NCBI GenBank assembly: GCA_905214725.1
Contig: CAJMNH010000008.1
Span: 42,465-106,464, forward strand
DNA: 64,000 bases
Source of the DNA: an uncultured bacterium
GTDB taxonomy: Bacteria > Bacteroidota > Bacteroidia > Bacteroidales > Rikenellaceae
Direction of reading: 5' to 3'
Shown here: in pieces, positions 16,943 to 25,909 of the stretch
Position numbering within the stretch: the stretch's first letter is position 1
Layout: each line of letters opens with the position of its first letter
Made by a program: the position numbers and the translations under genes
The notes under the pieces: generated by a model
Databases searched by the model: none
Told to the model about the DNA's origin: nothing
What the model saw: only the letters and a program-made list of their open reading frames with translations

Positions 16943-18947
16943 TGATATTATCCATTATAAATTTATTGATACGAGCAGCAATATTTGGCAATTCTGATCC
17001 ATTGATTTTCTTCCCTGTTGTATCATATCCAATATTATCAACTACAACCATCATTACTTCATAGTTGTCAGAATATTTACGGATGCGTTCTTTATACAAT
17101 TCAAGCATCCGCTCTGCCCGCTGCTCCTTATCCAGCCCTTTTTCTTCGCGAACAAGAACCTTAACATCACTTAATGTCTGCTCGAATTTTTGAGTCTGTT
17201 CTTTGGAATGCTTTTTTAAGAATAGGACAGACGATTTGACTCCGGCCTTGACATGGGCAAATGTGTGTTGCGGCAATGATACGACAGCCAAGATTCGGAA
17301 CTTCTCAATCAACCAGTCTCGAACGTATTGACTTGAAGAATTGGTCAAAATTCCGTCTGGAACAACAATTGCAAGATAACCGTTTTCTTCGTTCAAATAT
17401 TTATAGCATCTTTCCAAAAACAGCACTTCAGTACTTTGTGAAGTCCGCCACTTGTTTTTGTTGTTGTCATCGGCGATTCGATCCTTGATTTCTGTAAATC
17501 CGAGATTTTTCTCGAACAGCTCATACTCCTTGTAATATCCGACTTCATCCGCTTTTATCGTCGATCCAAAGGGTGGATTCGTCATTATCAGATCGAAAGT
17601 CCCGTCTTGGAAATTGAGATTACGATTCTCAATTTCCAAAGTACGGTTGTTTTTTAGTCCGTCATTGGTGATGATGTTGGTATGACCATCGTCATGAATG
17701 ATCATATTCATCTTCGCTACGCGCGAGATCTGTTCATTGATTTCAATACCAAACAAATGCTTCTCTGCAAATACATGCCAATAGTCCCGCCATGAAGCAC
17801 TACCGATTTCATCGCTAAAGATATGATTGGCATCGTCTCGTACTGCCTTTAAAGCGTGTAATAGAAATCCTCCGCTCCCACAAGATGTATCGAGTATTTT
17901 CCAGTCTTTATTAACGCCAATGGCCGTTACAATAAACTCAACAATAGGTTTTGGTGTAAAAAACTGGCCGAAATCACCACGGAAGAATTCCCCCATAAAA
18001 CTCTGAAATGCCAAACCTTTGGCATCGAGATCTGTTTTGGAGAGATTTATATCCTGAAGATATTGAACAACCGTATAAATTTTATGTCTATCCAGCTTTA
18101 TATCATCCTTGAACACTTCGGGATCTTTCTTTCGTCCATGCTCGTAAAGATCGCGTATGCGCGCTTCAAGTTCGACCTTTGCTTGGTTGTTTTGAGGATC
18201 CTCCGGATAATGTATTATCTGAAAGTTATACGGTTGTCCTTTACTTTTAGGATTGTTATCACGCCAGCGTTCGTCCCATATCTTACAAAAGATGAGTTTG
18301 TCCAACTCGTCAAAAGCCGTAGTTGGCGCCAATGCTCCACCTCCCCACAATGCATCATGAGCCGACTTAAACTTTTGAATCAATTCACTCTGCGTTCCTT
18401 GAGGAGGCTCGGTTACGCCCTTGATATATTTGAAACGTTTAACTTCTCCATCTCTTTTGGGAATATCACTGATGCTGATACGGGAAACGGGAGAGATAGT
18501 TGTTATTTCATAATACTCATCTTTGATCCCAGATGTGACCCAAACATACCGAGCGGCTGATGCATGGGCATAACTATACGCCTGATCTACGGCAACCTGA
18601 AATTGTCGCTCATTAATATTCTCCTCCTTGCATTCTACAACGATTAGAATTTTGCTATGAGAGTCGTTATACACGAGTATATCCGCTTCTCGAGTTTCAG
18701 AACCAATCTGCACAGATTCGTTAACTGAGATATTTGAGGCAGGGTAATCGTAATCGTAGATTAATTTCAGATATGTTTCCGCTTGAACAAATTCCTCGGG
18801 ATTTTGCAAGCGGCGTTTTGTCTGATTTTTACAATTATAACGAATTACTGTGTTCCCTTCATTGATAATAATATACTTATCTCTAATTCCTCTTTGAAAG
18901 AGATCTGAAACCAGTAATTCGTTTATTTCGTCCTGATTCTTAGCCAT
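16929..18947 (-). CDS. Fused nuclease – N6-adenine methyltransferase (BcgI-like restriction enzyme)
   Basis: 672 residues. The N-terminal domain (about 1-160) is a PD-(D/E)xK nuclease of the HSDR_N type: ETREADILVYNDSHSKILIV is followed by VECKEE, giving the D...ExK active site. From about 230 on it is an HsdM-type methyltransferase with motif I DTSCGSGGF and catalytic motif IV NPPFGS. One chain thus carries cutting and methylating functions, with a separate S subunit next to it, as in the type IIB enzyme BcgI (A subunit of similar length). No HsdR translocase is in the locus. Whether it cuts both sides of the site cannot be read from sequence. Confidence 0.8.
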   Translation of the reverse strand: MAKNQDEINELLVSDLFQRGIRDKYIIINEGNTVIRYNCKNQTKRRLQNPEEFVQAETYLKLIYDYDYPASNISVNESVQIGSETREADILVYNDSHSKILIVVECKEENINERQFQVAVDQAYSYAHASAARYVWVTSGIKDEYYEITTISPVSRISISDIPKRDGEVKRFKYIKGVTEPPQGTQSELIQKFKSAHDALWGGGALAPTTAFDELDKLIFCKIWDERWRDNNPKSKGQPYNFQIIHYPEDPQNNQAKVELEARIRDLYEHGRKKDPEVFKDDIKLDRHKIYTVVQYLQDINLSKTDLDAKGLAFQSFMGEFFRGDFGQFFTPKPIVEFIVTAIGVNKDWKILDTSCGSGGFLLHALKAVRDDANHIFSDEIGSASWRDYWHVFAEKHLFGIEINEQISRVAKMNMIIHDDGHTNIITNDGLKNNRTLEIENRNLNFQDGTFDLIMTNPPFGSTIKADEVGYYKEYELFEKNLGFTEIKDRIADDNNKNKWRTSQSTEVLFLERCYKYLNEENGYLAIVVPDGILTNSSSQYVRDWLIEKFRILAVVSLPQHTFAHVKAGVKSSVLFLKKHSKEQTQKFEQTLSDVKVLVREEKGLDKEQRAERMLELYKERIRKYSDNYEVMMVVVDNIGYDTTGKKINGSELPNIAARINKFIMDNINDNQ

Positions 18948-18959
18948 ATATGCGATGTA

Positions 18960-19151
18960 TTAATTTTTACTATCAATCAATTCTTTGGGATCTACTTGAA
19001 GGATACGAGCTATCTCGAAAAGCTGTTCAAGACTCGGTTGGCGACGATTGCAGACATAAGCATTTACAATACTAAAACTCTTGCCGAGTTTTTCGGCCAG
19101 CCAAGTCTGTTTAATCCCTTTTTCTTCAAGGACTTCTTTTATCCGATTCAT
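18960..19151 (-). CDS. XRE-family helix-turn-helix controller protein
   Basis: 63 residues from the ATG at 19151 (MNRIKEVLEEKGIKQTWLAE). It is a single HTH_3 domain with the recognition helix near SFSIVNAYVCNRRQPS. It sits 12 bases before the restriction-methylation gene and directly behind a long inverted repeat, as do the C proteins that delay restriction until DNA is methylated. An earlier ATG at 19163 is possible. Confidence 0.85.
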   Translation of the reverse strand: MNRIKEVLEEKGIKQTWLAEKLGKSFSIVNAYVCNRRQPSLEQLFEIARILQVDPKELIDSKN

Positions 19152-19174
19152 ATATACAATCATTCCTATCAAAT

Positions 19175-19202
19175 AATTTTTTCATAAAGATATGAAAAAA
19201 TT
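19175..19202. promoter_or_regulatory. Inverted-repeat operator in front of the controller gene
   Basis: Arms of 11 bp (AATTTTTTCAT / ATGAAAAAATT) are separated by AAAGAT. A TATCTTTA -7-like box on the minus strand (19192-19185) lies inside the repeat, so binding would control transcription of the whole defence operon. It is the probable C-box of the adjacent XRE protein. Confidence 0.6.
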
Positions 19203-19447
19203 TGCGACATATAAATGAAATAATAGAGTTTTCCTCAGTGAAAATAATTATTGGAGGGTGGTAACTCAAATAGATTTTCATTTGGATACTATTAACAGGA
19301 AATCGGATATAGATTCTTAATTGTGAACATGTCATGAGGAATCAAAAATTTGTCGTATATCCGCAAACAGTAACCACCTACCAAACAATAATTAGTATAA
19401 GGGAATAGGATGGGATAACTCTATGCTAAACTAAATGCCAAACAAAT

Positions 19448-19478
19448 AAAATTCTGCAACTAATAGTTGCAGAATTTT
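19448..19478. terminator. Bidirectional hairpin terminator
   Basis: Perfect 15-bp arms run from AAAATTCTGCAACTA to TAGTTGCAGAATTTT, centred on 19463 and with A- and T-runs on the two sides. It lies upstream of the defence operon and can stop transcription from either side. Confidence 0.7.
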
Positions 19479-20119
19479 ATTTCCCTCAAAGCATATCCTA
19501 AGAGAAATCAATAAGGCAAACATTTAAAATTCAACAGACACTGTATGTCATAACTAAAAATGAACTTAACGCTATGCTGACTTTATCCAGCATAAAATAA
19601 ACTCTTTCTTTAAAGATAGCTAATATGAGAAGAACAACCATATATTAGATGAACTATATGTAAAAAGTCAATATCTACCTGTTCATTTTGGTGATCAAAC
19701 GTGTAACTATTCTGTAAGGCTTACTCCCCTCGTAAATGCAAATTCTCTTTATATAGTTATGTCGCATGAAAAAAGAATTACTGGCCAAAAGAAAAAGAGA
19801 TGAGCGTTCTTGCTACCGATGTCCGCCATTTCGACGTTGTGAAGAAAGTTTAGTTTAGAACTTGAATAGATATACAACAAACCAGACTAAACTCCTATGA
19901 TTGACCTTTTGCGCGGATTACGTTTATTTTTTCCTATCTTTGGGATACATAACCTCTGATATAGGGTAAAAAGCCATTTTATATTTGCTCTTTTTTTCTT
20001 TTGACCAGTAAAATCCCCCCCCCAACATATTTTTGAGTACTATAATAAATTGAATATCAGCAATATACTACAACACAACATTTTCTGCATCGGAAAGTGA
20101 TATAAATAAAAACGATCAA
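19479..20119. other. AT-rich gene-free stretch, possible small-RNA promoter
   Basis: No convincing coding frame on either strand. A TATCTTTG box at 19935-19942 has a TTTG 23 bases upstream (19908-19911), slightly long for the phylum consensus. A run of nine to ten C at 20017-20026 is present. With the palindrome at 20120-20173 this could bound an RNA of roughly 200 bases. This is a guess from spacing only. Confidence 0.3.
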
Positions 20120-20173
20120 TTTCAAAAAGCAGTTCTGTCCGAACAATTGTTCGGACAGAACTGCTTTTTGAAA
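20120..20173 (-). terminator. 54-base perfect palindrome, terminator of the hybrid kinase gene
   Basis: Two 27-base arms are exact reverse complements (starting TTTCAAAAAGCAGTTCTGTC, meeting at 20146/20147). It lies 46 bases behind the kinase stop and ends in GCTTTTTG on the minus strand. It is unusually long and perfect for a terminator. Confidence 0.75.
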
Positions 20174-20218
20174 AATATCGGAACCTAATTCATTTGGAAC
20201 GCAAGCGTTTTCGCTCAC

Positions 20219-22945
20219 TCACCATCTCATGGAAAAGAGTTCGAGTAATTGGCTTCTTTTCAAGGGTTTTGCCAGAAACGCATTGCATCCGGCGTCGATG
20301 GCGCTGACCCGATCGGAGTCGAACGCATTGGCCGTAAGCGCAACGATCGGAATCTCGGTATTGAATTCCCTGATTTTCCGCGTCGCTTCCAAGCCGCTCA
20401 TAACCGGCATTTTCATATCCATGAGTACGAGATTGAATTTCTCGTTACGAATTCTCTCGACGGCATCCACCCCATTCTCCACACGCGTAAGATCGTAATC
20501 CCTGAGGATGTGCCGCACCAATGAATAATTACTGTCGTTGTCCTCGGCGACCAGAATTTTCACCTCGCGCTCATCGATTCCGTCGAGTGCGACGGATTGC
20601 GCAGAACGCGGAGAACCGTTTATATCGGCCTGTCCCTGAATACTTATCTCACAAGGAATCCACGCCCAGAAGGTCGACCCGACCTCCGACTCGGAGGTAA
20701 ATCCGACCTCACCTCCCGCGGCTTCGACGATCGCTTTGGAGATCGCCAGTCCCAATCCCGTTCCCTGTGCAAATTCGTTGAGTTTCTGGAACCGGCCGAA
20801 TACCCGACCCTGCAATTCCTTTGGAATACCGGCACCCGTATCCTCGACGTAAATCCGAATGCCCTCCCGTTCAACGGAATAGCCCATTTTGATGTATCCC
20901 GACTTGGTGCATTTCACCGCATTGGTGAGGAAATTCATCCACACCTGTTTCAGGCGGTTGCTGTCCAGAAAAACCCAGCAGTCGGGACGGGTATTGTCCA
21001 ACCGGAATTCGACGTCGGGATTCACGATCTTCGGCTGGATCATCAAATACAATTCGCTGCAAATCTGCGCCAGATTCACCTTTTCCGGCCTCCGCTCGAG
21101 TATTCCCGATTCGATCTTCGAGAGGTCGAGAATATCGTTGATCAATCGCAACAGCAATTCATTGTTGGATTCGATAATGCGCCAATATTCCGCCTTTTCT
21201 GCCGGATCGCTGCTCTCCGCCAACAACTCGGAGAACCCGACGATCGCATTCAGCGGAGTTCGTATCTCGTGGCTCATATTAGCAAGGAAAGCGGATTTAA
21301 GCCGGTCGGAAAGTTCCGCCTTTTCCTTCATATCCTTCAACTCCTGCGCCATCCGCTCCCATTCCGTATTATTGAGCTTGATGCCCGTGTAACGGATTAC
21401 CTGCCCTTTTTTATTCCGTTCGGCCGGAATACCGGAGACCACGAGGCTTTGCCAATCCGAATCCCATTTGGTTCGGGAACGGTAATTAAAATTAAAATCC
21501 TTGTCCTTTCTTCGGAACATGCCGTCGAGGTATTCCCGAACGCACGCCACATCCTCCGGGTGGGTTGCGGCGAGATATTCGTCGGGCGAAATGCTCTTTT
21601 CCGAATGAAAATCGTTCACAGGATCGTTGAATGCCGTGAATTGTCCGGTTTCCACATCGAAATCCCAATAAGACATTCCGACGCTCTTGAACGTAAGTTC
21701 CATTTTGTAATTGCGTTCCCTAAGCTCTTCGTCCAGCTGGTGAAGCTTGGAAATATTCTGCCTGAACCCCGTAAAACGGATGATATTTCCCTCCTCGTCG
21801 CGTTCGAAGGGAACTCCGACGGCATTACAGTATTGCCAAGCGTCGTCGTATTTCGTCTGTATACGACAGGAGAAATTGATGGTAAGGTCCTGACCCGAAG
21901 CCATCGATTGTACGGCGTCGTAAAAGGAGGAGTGATCCTCCGGGTGAATGACGCCCAGATATTGCTCGGCGGTCAGGAGACGGGTGCAGTCGTAATCGTT
22001 GATCGGATCGTTGTAGGATTCGAATTTCCGGGTGCGCACGTCGAAATCCCAATGCACGATGTTGTTGACCTGCATGGCCAGTTCCCGCTGGGCGATCAAA
22101 TCCTGCGTCTTCTTCGCCATACGCATCCGTTGCGTCACATCCATCTGCGTGCCGACGATCAGCGACTTCCCCCAATGTTCTTTCGAAAGACGCATCCGGC
22201 TTTCATAGTGACGGTACTGTCCCTCCCGTTCGTCATAATAACGCAACGTGATCTGTCCCTGCTGAATCTCACCGTTCTTCAATTGCGAAAAAAGCGAGGT
22301 CAAGGGAGTATGATCCTGCGGATGCAGCCGCTTGAACAGGGTCTCCAATGTCGTGGCCTCCTTTATGAGGGGATCGCCGTACAGAGGGCTGAACACCTCC
22401 GCCTGTATGTCGTATACCCACGAAGACATGCTTGCCGCGTCCATGGCCATTTCCAGATTCTTCTTGCTCTCTTCCGTGCGGAATTCCGCCGCTTTCGTCT
22501 CCGTCACGTCGTTCGCCAGCAGAATATGGCCGATAATGGTCTTTGTCCGCCCGTCCCACATGGCCACGACCTTTACCTGATAAATCATGGTGTTCCGGTT
22601 GTGGGTCGAGAAGTACTTTTGGTTCACCACATCGAAGTCGTATTCGAACTCCAACACGATATCTTCGCCTGCACGGATTTTCGTTTTAAGCGTGTCATCC
22701 ATATAGGGGCTGTCGAAGAGATTGACCCTGCTCACGACCGTGCTTCTGTCGTCGATCCCGTACATCCGCAGCGCATGGTCGTTTATGTTCCGCAAAACAC
22801 CCTGCGTATCGTAGATTTCGATGCCGATCGGCAGATGGGCGTAGATGCTCTCCGCAAACAGACGTTGGCTTTCGATCAGTTCGGATAAGCTTTTCTCAAA
22901 ATACATCTTTTCGTCCGAATTGGACGCAGATTTGGGTCGTGCCAT
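20219..22945 (-). CDS. Hybrid sensor histidine kinase, four PAS domains plus receiver
   Basis: 908 residues, no transmembrane segment seen, so it probably senses in the cytoplasm. Four PAS/PAC modules run in series from about 35 to 540 (for example IYDTQGVLRNINDHALRMYG). HisKA carries the phospho-accepting His in SHEIRTPLN. The ATPase domain has DTGAGIP and GTGLGLAIS. The C-terminal receiver has VAEDND, the phospho-Asp in LVLMDMKMP, and Lys in FLAKPL. Phosphate likely passes to the receiver and on to an unlinked partner, since no output domain is attached. It lies 75 bases behind an AraC gene on the same strand. Confidence 0.9.
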   Translation of the reverse strand: MARPKSASNSDEKMYFEKSLSELIESQRLFAESIYAHLPIGIEIYDTQGVLRNINDHALRMYGIDDRSTVVSRVNLFDSPYMDDTLKTKIRAGEDIVLEFEYDFDVVNQKYFSTHNRNTMIYQVKVVAMWDGRTKTIIGHILLANDVTETKAAEFRTEESKKNLEMAMDAASMSSWVYDIQAEVFSPLYGDPLIKEATTLETLFKRLHPQDHTPLTSLFSQLKNGEIQQGQITLRYYDEREGQYRHYESRMRLSKEHWGKSLIVGTQMDVTQRMRMAKKTQDLIAQRELAMQVNNIVHWDFDVRTRKFESYNDPINDYDCTRLLTAEQYLGVIHPEDHSSFYDAVQSMASGQDLTINFSCRIQTKYDDAWQYCNAVGVPFERDEEGNIIRFTGFRQNISKLHQLDEELRERNYKMELTFKSVGMSYWDFDVETGQFTAFNDPVNDFHSEKSISPDEYLAATHPEDVACVREYLDGMFRRKDKDFNFNYRSRTKWDSDWQSLVVSGIPAERNKKGQVIRYTGIKLNNTEWERMAQELKDMKEKAELSDRLKSAFLANMSHEIRTPLNAIVGFSELLAESSDPAEKAEYWRIIESNNELLLRLINDILDLSKIESGILERRPEKVNLAQICSELYLMIQPKIVNPDVEFRLDNTRPDCWVFLDSNRLKQVWMNFLTNAVKCTKSGYIKMGYSVEREGIRIYVEDTGAGIPKELQGRVFGRFQKLNEFAQGTGLGLAISKAIVEAAGGEVGFTSESEVGSTFWAWIPCEISIQGQADINGSPRSAQSVALDGIDEREVKILVAEDNDSNYSLVRHILRDYDLTRVENGVDAVERIRNEKFNLVLMDMKMPVMSGLEATRKIREFNTEIPIVALTANAFDSDRVSAIDAGCNAFLAKPLKRSQLLELFSMRW

Positions 22946-23020
22946 TATTTATATCGTCATTATTTTAAGACTGTTCCTTTCTATTTGCCGGTCATCGGAT
23001 TGCAGCGGGTTGCAGCCGGC

Positions 23021-23854
23021 TTATCGTATGATATGGATCGTCCACCGATATTCCGACGGCGACAGGGCCGTATGCTTACGGAAAAACCGGCTCAACGAAG
23101 ATTGGTTGCAGAATCCGGTCTGCTGCGCCACGTCTTTGATATCGAGATTCGGATTCCGAAGCAGCGCCTTGATCTCCATGACGACATGATCCGCGATCAT
23201 TTCATGGGCGGACTGGCCGTTGACTTCCTGTATGACTTTGGTCAGATATGCGGGAGAGATGCACAGGCAATCGGCATAATAAGCGACCTCCCGACGCATT
23301 TTATAATGCTCGGAAACCAGCATGGCGAATTTGAAAGCGATGGTTTCCTTATTGGTATTCACGAAAGAGTCCTTTTCGTCGCGCGTTTTCTTCTGAAAAT
23401 GGACGTAAAAATCCCAGAAATAGATTCGCAACAGATGCAGGATGGTCTCCCGCAGAAAAACAGGATCGTCATTGTCTCCCCGAAAATCGATGACCCTGCA
23501 AAACCCGAGATACCGCCTGACCTCCGAATCGCTCAAACGGTACCGGAAATTCTTGCGCATGTAGAAAAAGAAATCGGGAGTCACCTTCCCCAGACCGCTC
23601 ATGATATCGAGAAACATCTCCTTGCCGACTTTGAAAAAAGTCATGGAAAAGTCGTCGCTGACATCATGGATCGAAACCAGTTGCAGAGGCAAAATCGTTA
23701 CGATATCGTTCTTGGAAATCTGACTGCGGAGCGAGAAAACCTCTATCACGGCCGTTCCGCCCGTACAAACGCCACAAAAGCCCTCCTCCAGATACGCCCC
23801 ATGTGCGCCTGCGGGAAGAGCGGAAATATCGGTATCTATGTGAAAGTTATCGCT
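23021..23854 (-). CDS. AraC-family transcriptional regulator
   Basis: 277 residues from the ATG at 23854 (an upstream TTG at 23896 is less likely). The N-terminal half is a cupin-like sensing domain. The C-terminal 100 residues hold two HTHs: YYADCLCISPAYLTKVIQE and DVAQQTGFCNQSSLSRFFRK, followed by LSPSEYR, the AraC signature. It is the first gene of a pair with the hybrid kinase. The ligand is unknown. Confidence 0.9.
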   Translation of the reverse strand, partial: SDNFHIDTDISALPAGAHGAYLEEGFCGVCTGGTAVIEVFSLRSQISKNDIVTILPLQLVSIHDVSDDFSMTFFKVGKEMFLDIMSGLGKVTPDFFFYMRKNFRYRLSDSEVRRYLGFCRVIDFRGDNDDPVFLRETILHLLRIYFWDFYVHFQKKTRDEKDSFVNTNKETIAFKFAMLVSEHYKMRREVAYYADCLCISPAYLTKVIQEVNGQSAHEMIADHVVMEIKALLRNPNLDIKDVAQQTGFCNQSSLSRFFRKHTALSPSEYRWTIHIIR

Positions 23855-24066
23855 CATTGCTTTCGCGGCCGCTGAGTTCGGTTTATAAAAGTACAACTCT
23901 TATGCTTCAATAGATATTCCAACCTATAAATTGAACGCAAATGGCATAATTCGGTATGAAAAACAGGAATCGCGCCCTCTTCCGCCCAAAAAGGATGCGA
24001 GAGCGGTCTGCGCGACGCGCCGGTCGCCGGATCTCCGACGCCGACGCTTCGTCCCGCCAAACAAAA

Positions 24067-24094
24067 ATCACGGCAGTTTTTCAACTGCCGTGAT
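24067..24094. terminator. Hairpin terminator between AraC and RNA-binding genes
   Basis: A perfect 12-bp stem (ATCACGGCAGTT, loop TTTC, AACTGCCGTGAT). It can end the RNA-binding operon reading leftward. A second, weaker hairpin (GATCCG/CGGATC) lies nearer that gene at about 24150-24165. Confidence 0.7.
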
Positions 24095-24181
24095 CGAAAT
24101 TTTCGCACCCGAAACCGACGTTACGGCTTCGGACGGAAAAGAAGGACGATCCGAAAATACGGATCCTCCCCGTCTTCGAAA

Positions 24182-24508
24182 TTAATACCTTCTGCGGTTG
24201 TAGCCGCCGCCGTTACCGCCTCCGTAACCACCGCGGCCGCCTCCGTAACCACCCGAAGAACGCTCGGTCTTCGGACGTGCGACGTTCACCGTAAGCACTT
24301 TGCCTTCGAACTCGCTGCCGTTAATCTGGTCGATGGCCTTCTGGCCCTCTTCGTCATTGGGCATCTCTACGAATCCGAATCCGCGAGAACGTCCCGTCTC
24401 TCTATCGGTAATCACATTTGCCGACGACACTTCGCCGAACTGTGCAAATAAATTCTGTAAGCTTTCGCTGCTTGTACCCCAGCTGAGGTTTGAAACATAA
24501 ATGTTCAT
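24182..24508 (-). CDS. RRM-type RNA-binding protein with Gly-rich tail
   Basis: 108 residues. One RRM domain (1-80) has RNP2 IYVSNL and RNP1 RGFGFVEM, and a short Gly/Tyr/Arg tail (GGYGGGRGGYGGGNGGG) follows. It resembles the Rbp proteins of cyanobacteria and Bacteroidota that bind and remodel mRNA in the cold. It lies 21 bases behind a cold-shock-domain gene and should be co-transcribed with it. Confidence 0.92.
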   Translation of the reverse strand: MNIYVSNLSWGTSSESLQNLFAQFGEVSSANVITDRETGRSRGFGFVEMPNDEEGQKAIDQINGSEFEGKVLTVNVARPKTERSSGGYGGGRGGYGGGNGGGYNRRRY

Positions 24509-24529
24509 CTGATTTGTAAATTAAATTTG

Positions 24530-24976
24530 TTATTTATTAACAATTGATATCCGTACTGCGTTCATTCCGCGCGTACCGCGTTCAATCTCGAATGTAACCC
24601 GATTGCCCTCGGCAATTTCCGCAGGAGCATTCGTTATGTGAAAAAAGTACTTTTCGCCGTTGTCCGAATCCTTAATGAAGCCGTAACCCTTGGCAGCGTC
24701 GAAGTATTCTACGCGGCCCTGAAACGGTATAATTTCATCCGGCTCCGACCGCCGAGGGATCGAAATCTCAATCTGCGACGCATCGATCTCCTCTCTGGGT
24801 TTGACATCCGGGGGTGTCGTATGGAGAACCCCGTTTTCGTCCACATACGCCAACATATCTTCGAAATTGCGGCTACCGCTGTTCTGGCGTTCTTCCCTTT
24901 TCCGTTGTTTATCCAGTCGCTTGGTTTGTTTGATCTTCTCTCTTTCTCTCTTTCCTGATGTAATTCGTTTAGCCAT
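24530..24976 (-). CDS. Cold-shock domain protein with basic N-terminal extension
   Basis: 148 residues. The N-terminal 35 are strongly basic (KREREKIKQTKRLDKQRKRE). The C-terminal domain (about 84-147) is a cold-shock fold with GRVEYFDAAKGYGFIKD and KYFFHIT, the RNP1 and RNP2 motifs. It likely melts RNA structure. The promoter-like box at 25181-25174 would give a leader of about 190 bases, as in cspA-type messages that fold differently in the cold. Confidence 0.88.
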   Translation of the reverse strand: MAKRITSGKREREKIKQTKRLDKQRKREERQNSGSRNFEDMLAYVDENGVLHTTPPDVKPREEIDASQIEISIPRRSEPDEIIPFQGRVEYFDAAKGYGFIKDSDNGEKYFFHITNAPAEIAEGNRVTFEIERGTRGMNAVRISIVNK

Positions 24977-25173
24977 TTATTAATCTGTTTTTTGCGGATT
25001 TTCAAACGTCACAATACGCCATAGAATCAGCGCACGTCGCTCACCGCAAGCATATTACTCCAAACAAAGGAGCTGATAATGACGTCGATTTTGAGAATAG
25101 AAAGATTCGCGGTGTACTGCGGAATCGAACTCTTACAAAGAAAGATTCAGAATAAAACTCGATTGTTCCGCCA

Positions 25174-25181
25174 CAAAGATA
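25174..25181 (-). promoter_or_regulatory. -7 box for the cold-shock/RRM operon
   Basis: TATCTTTG on the minus strand fits the phylum -7 element; no clear -33 TTTG is present. The distance to the gene start implies a long structured leader. Apart from this, 24977-25386 holds nothing recognisable. Confidence 0.4.
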
Positions 25182-25386
25182 CACTTTTTATTCCGAAATT
25201 CCTATTTTCTTGAAAATCTTATGATATCCGGCACGAAAATTTATCGGCAGGATCGCCGACGGATGGAGAAAAGAGGCCTCAAAAGAGATGCGACGGCCGG
25301 TATGCCGGCGAATCATTCGCGCCAAAACAACATTTTCGACGTATCTCAGAGTCGGTCGACGTCCGGCGCGATCCCGCGAAAATGTC

Positions 25387-25394
25387 TATCTTTG
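25387..25394 (+). promoter_or_regulatory. -7 box for the yjbQ-like gene
   Basis: TATCTTTG matches TAnnTTTG and lies 75 bases before the ATG. The -33 element is not clear. Confidence 0.4.
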
Positions 25395-25469
25395 CAGCGC
25401 CGCTCCTTCCGGCGGATCGGATTCCGCTCATCGCATCGGAGAAAGGCGCGGACGAAAACACCGTCAACC

Positions 25470-25880
25470 ATGATACGACAAACCGAATTCACGCTTCACC
25501 CCCGCAGCAGGGGATTTCATCTGGTCACAGACGAGATCGAGGCGAACCTCCCGCCGCTGCCCGCGGCGGGGCTGCTGCACCTTCTCATCAAACACACCTC
25601 CGCCGGTCTCACCCTCAACGAAAACGCCGATCCTGACGTTCGCACCGATCTGGCGGCCATCTTCGACCGCCTTGTCCGAGAATGTGAGACCTACTACGTT
25701 CATACCTGCGAGGGCGACGACGACATGCCGGCGCATGCAAAGTCCACGCTCGCAGGCGCGACGCTGACCCTGCCCGTCAGCGACGGACGGCTCAATCTGG
25801 GCACGTGGCAGGGAATTTACCTGTGTGAATTCCGCAATCGGGCGGCAGGGCGCAAAATCGTTGCGACGATCCTCGAATAA
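25470..25880 (+). CDS. YjbQ/UPF0047 family protein (secondary thiamine-phosphate synthase)
   Basis: 136 residues from the ATG at 25470. A longer open frame runs upstream to 25221 but crosses the promoter box and has no family match. Conserved motifs: IKHTSAGLTLNENADPDV, HTCEGDDDMPAHAKSTL and GTWQGIYLCEFRN, which supply the metal-binding His and Asp residues. E. coli YjbQ has weak thiamine-phosphate synthase activity; the native role is unsettled. Confidence 0.9.
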   Translation: MIRQTEFTLHPRSRGFHLVTDEIEANLPPLPAAGLLHLLIKHTSAGLTLNENADPDVRTDLAAIFDRLVRECETYYVHTCEGDDDMPAHAKSTLAGATLTLPVSDGRLNLGTWQGIYLCEFRNRAAGRKIVATILE

Positions 25881-25909
25881 TCCGCCGAGTCGTCCGAGGA
25901 TTCCCGCTC

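Noticed and set aside
16929..18947. Reading the locus as an ordinary type I system
   Set aside because: There is no HsdR helicase gene, and the methyltransferase chain already carries a nuclease domain.
20597..22888. 763-codon open frame opposite the hybrid kinase
   Set aside because: The kinase on the other strand has all motifs; the antisense product is low in sense and matches no family.
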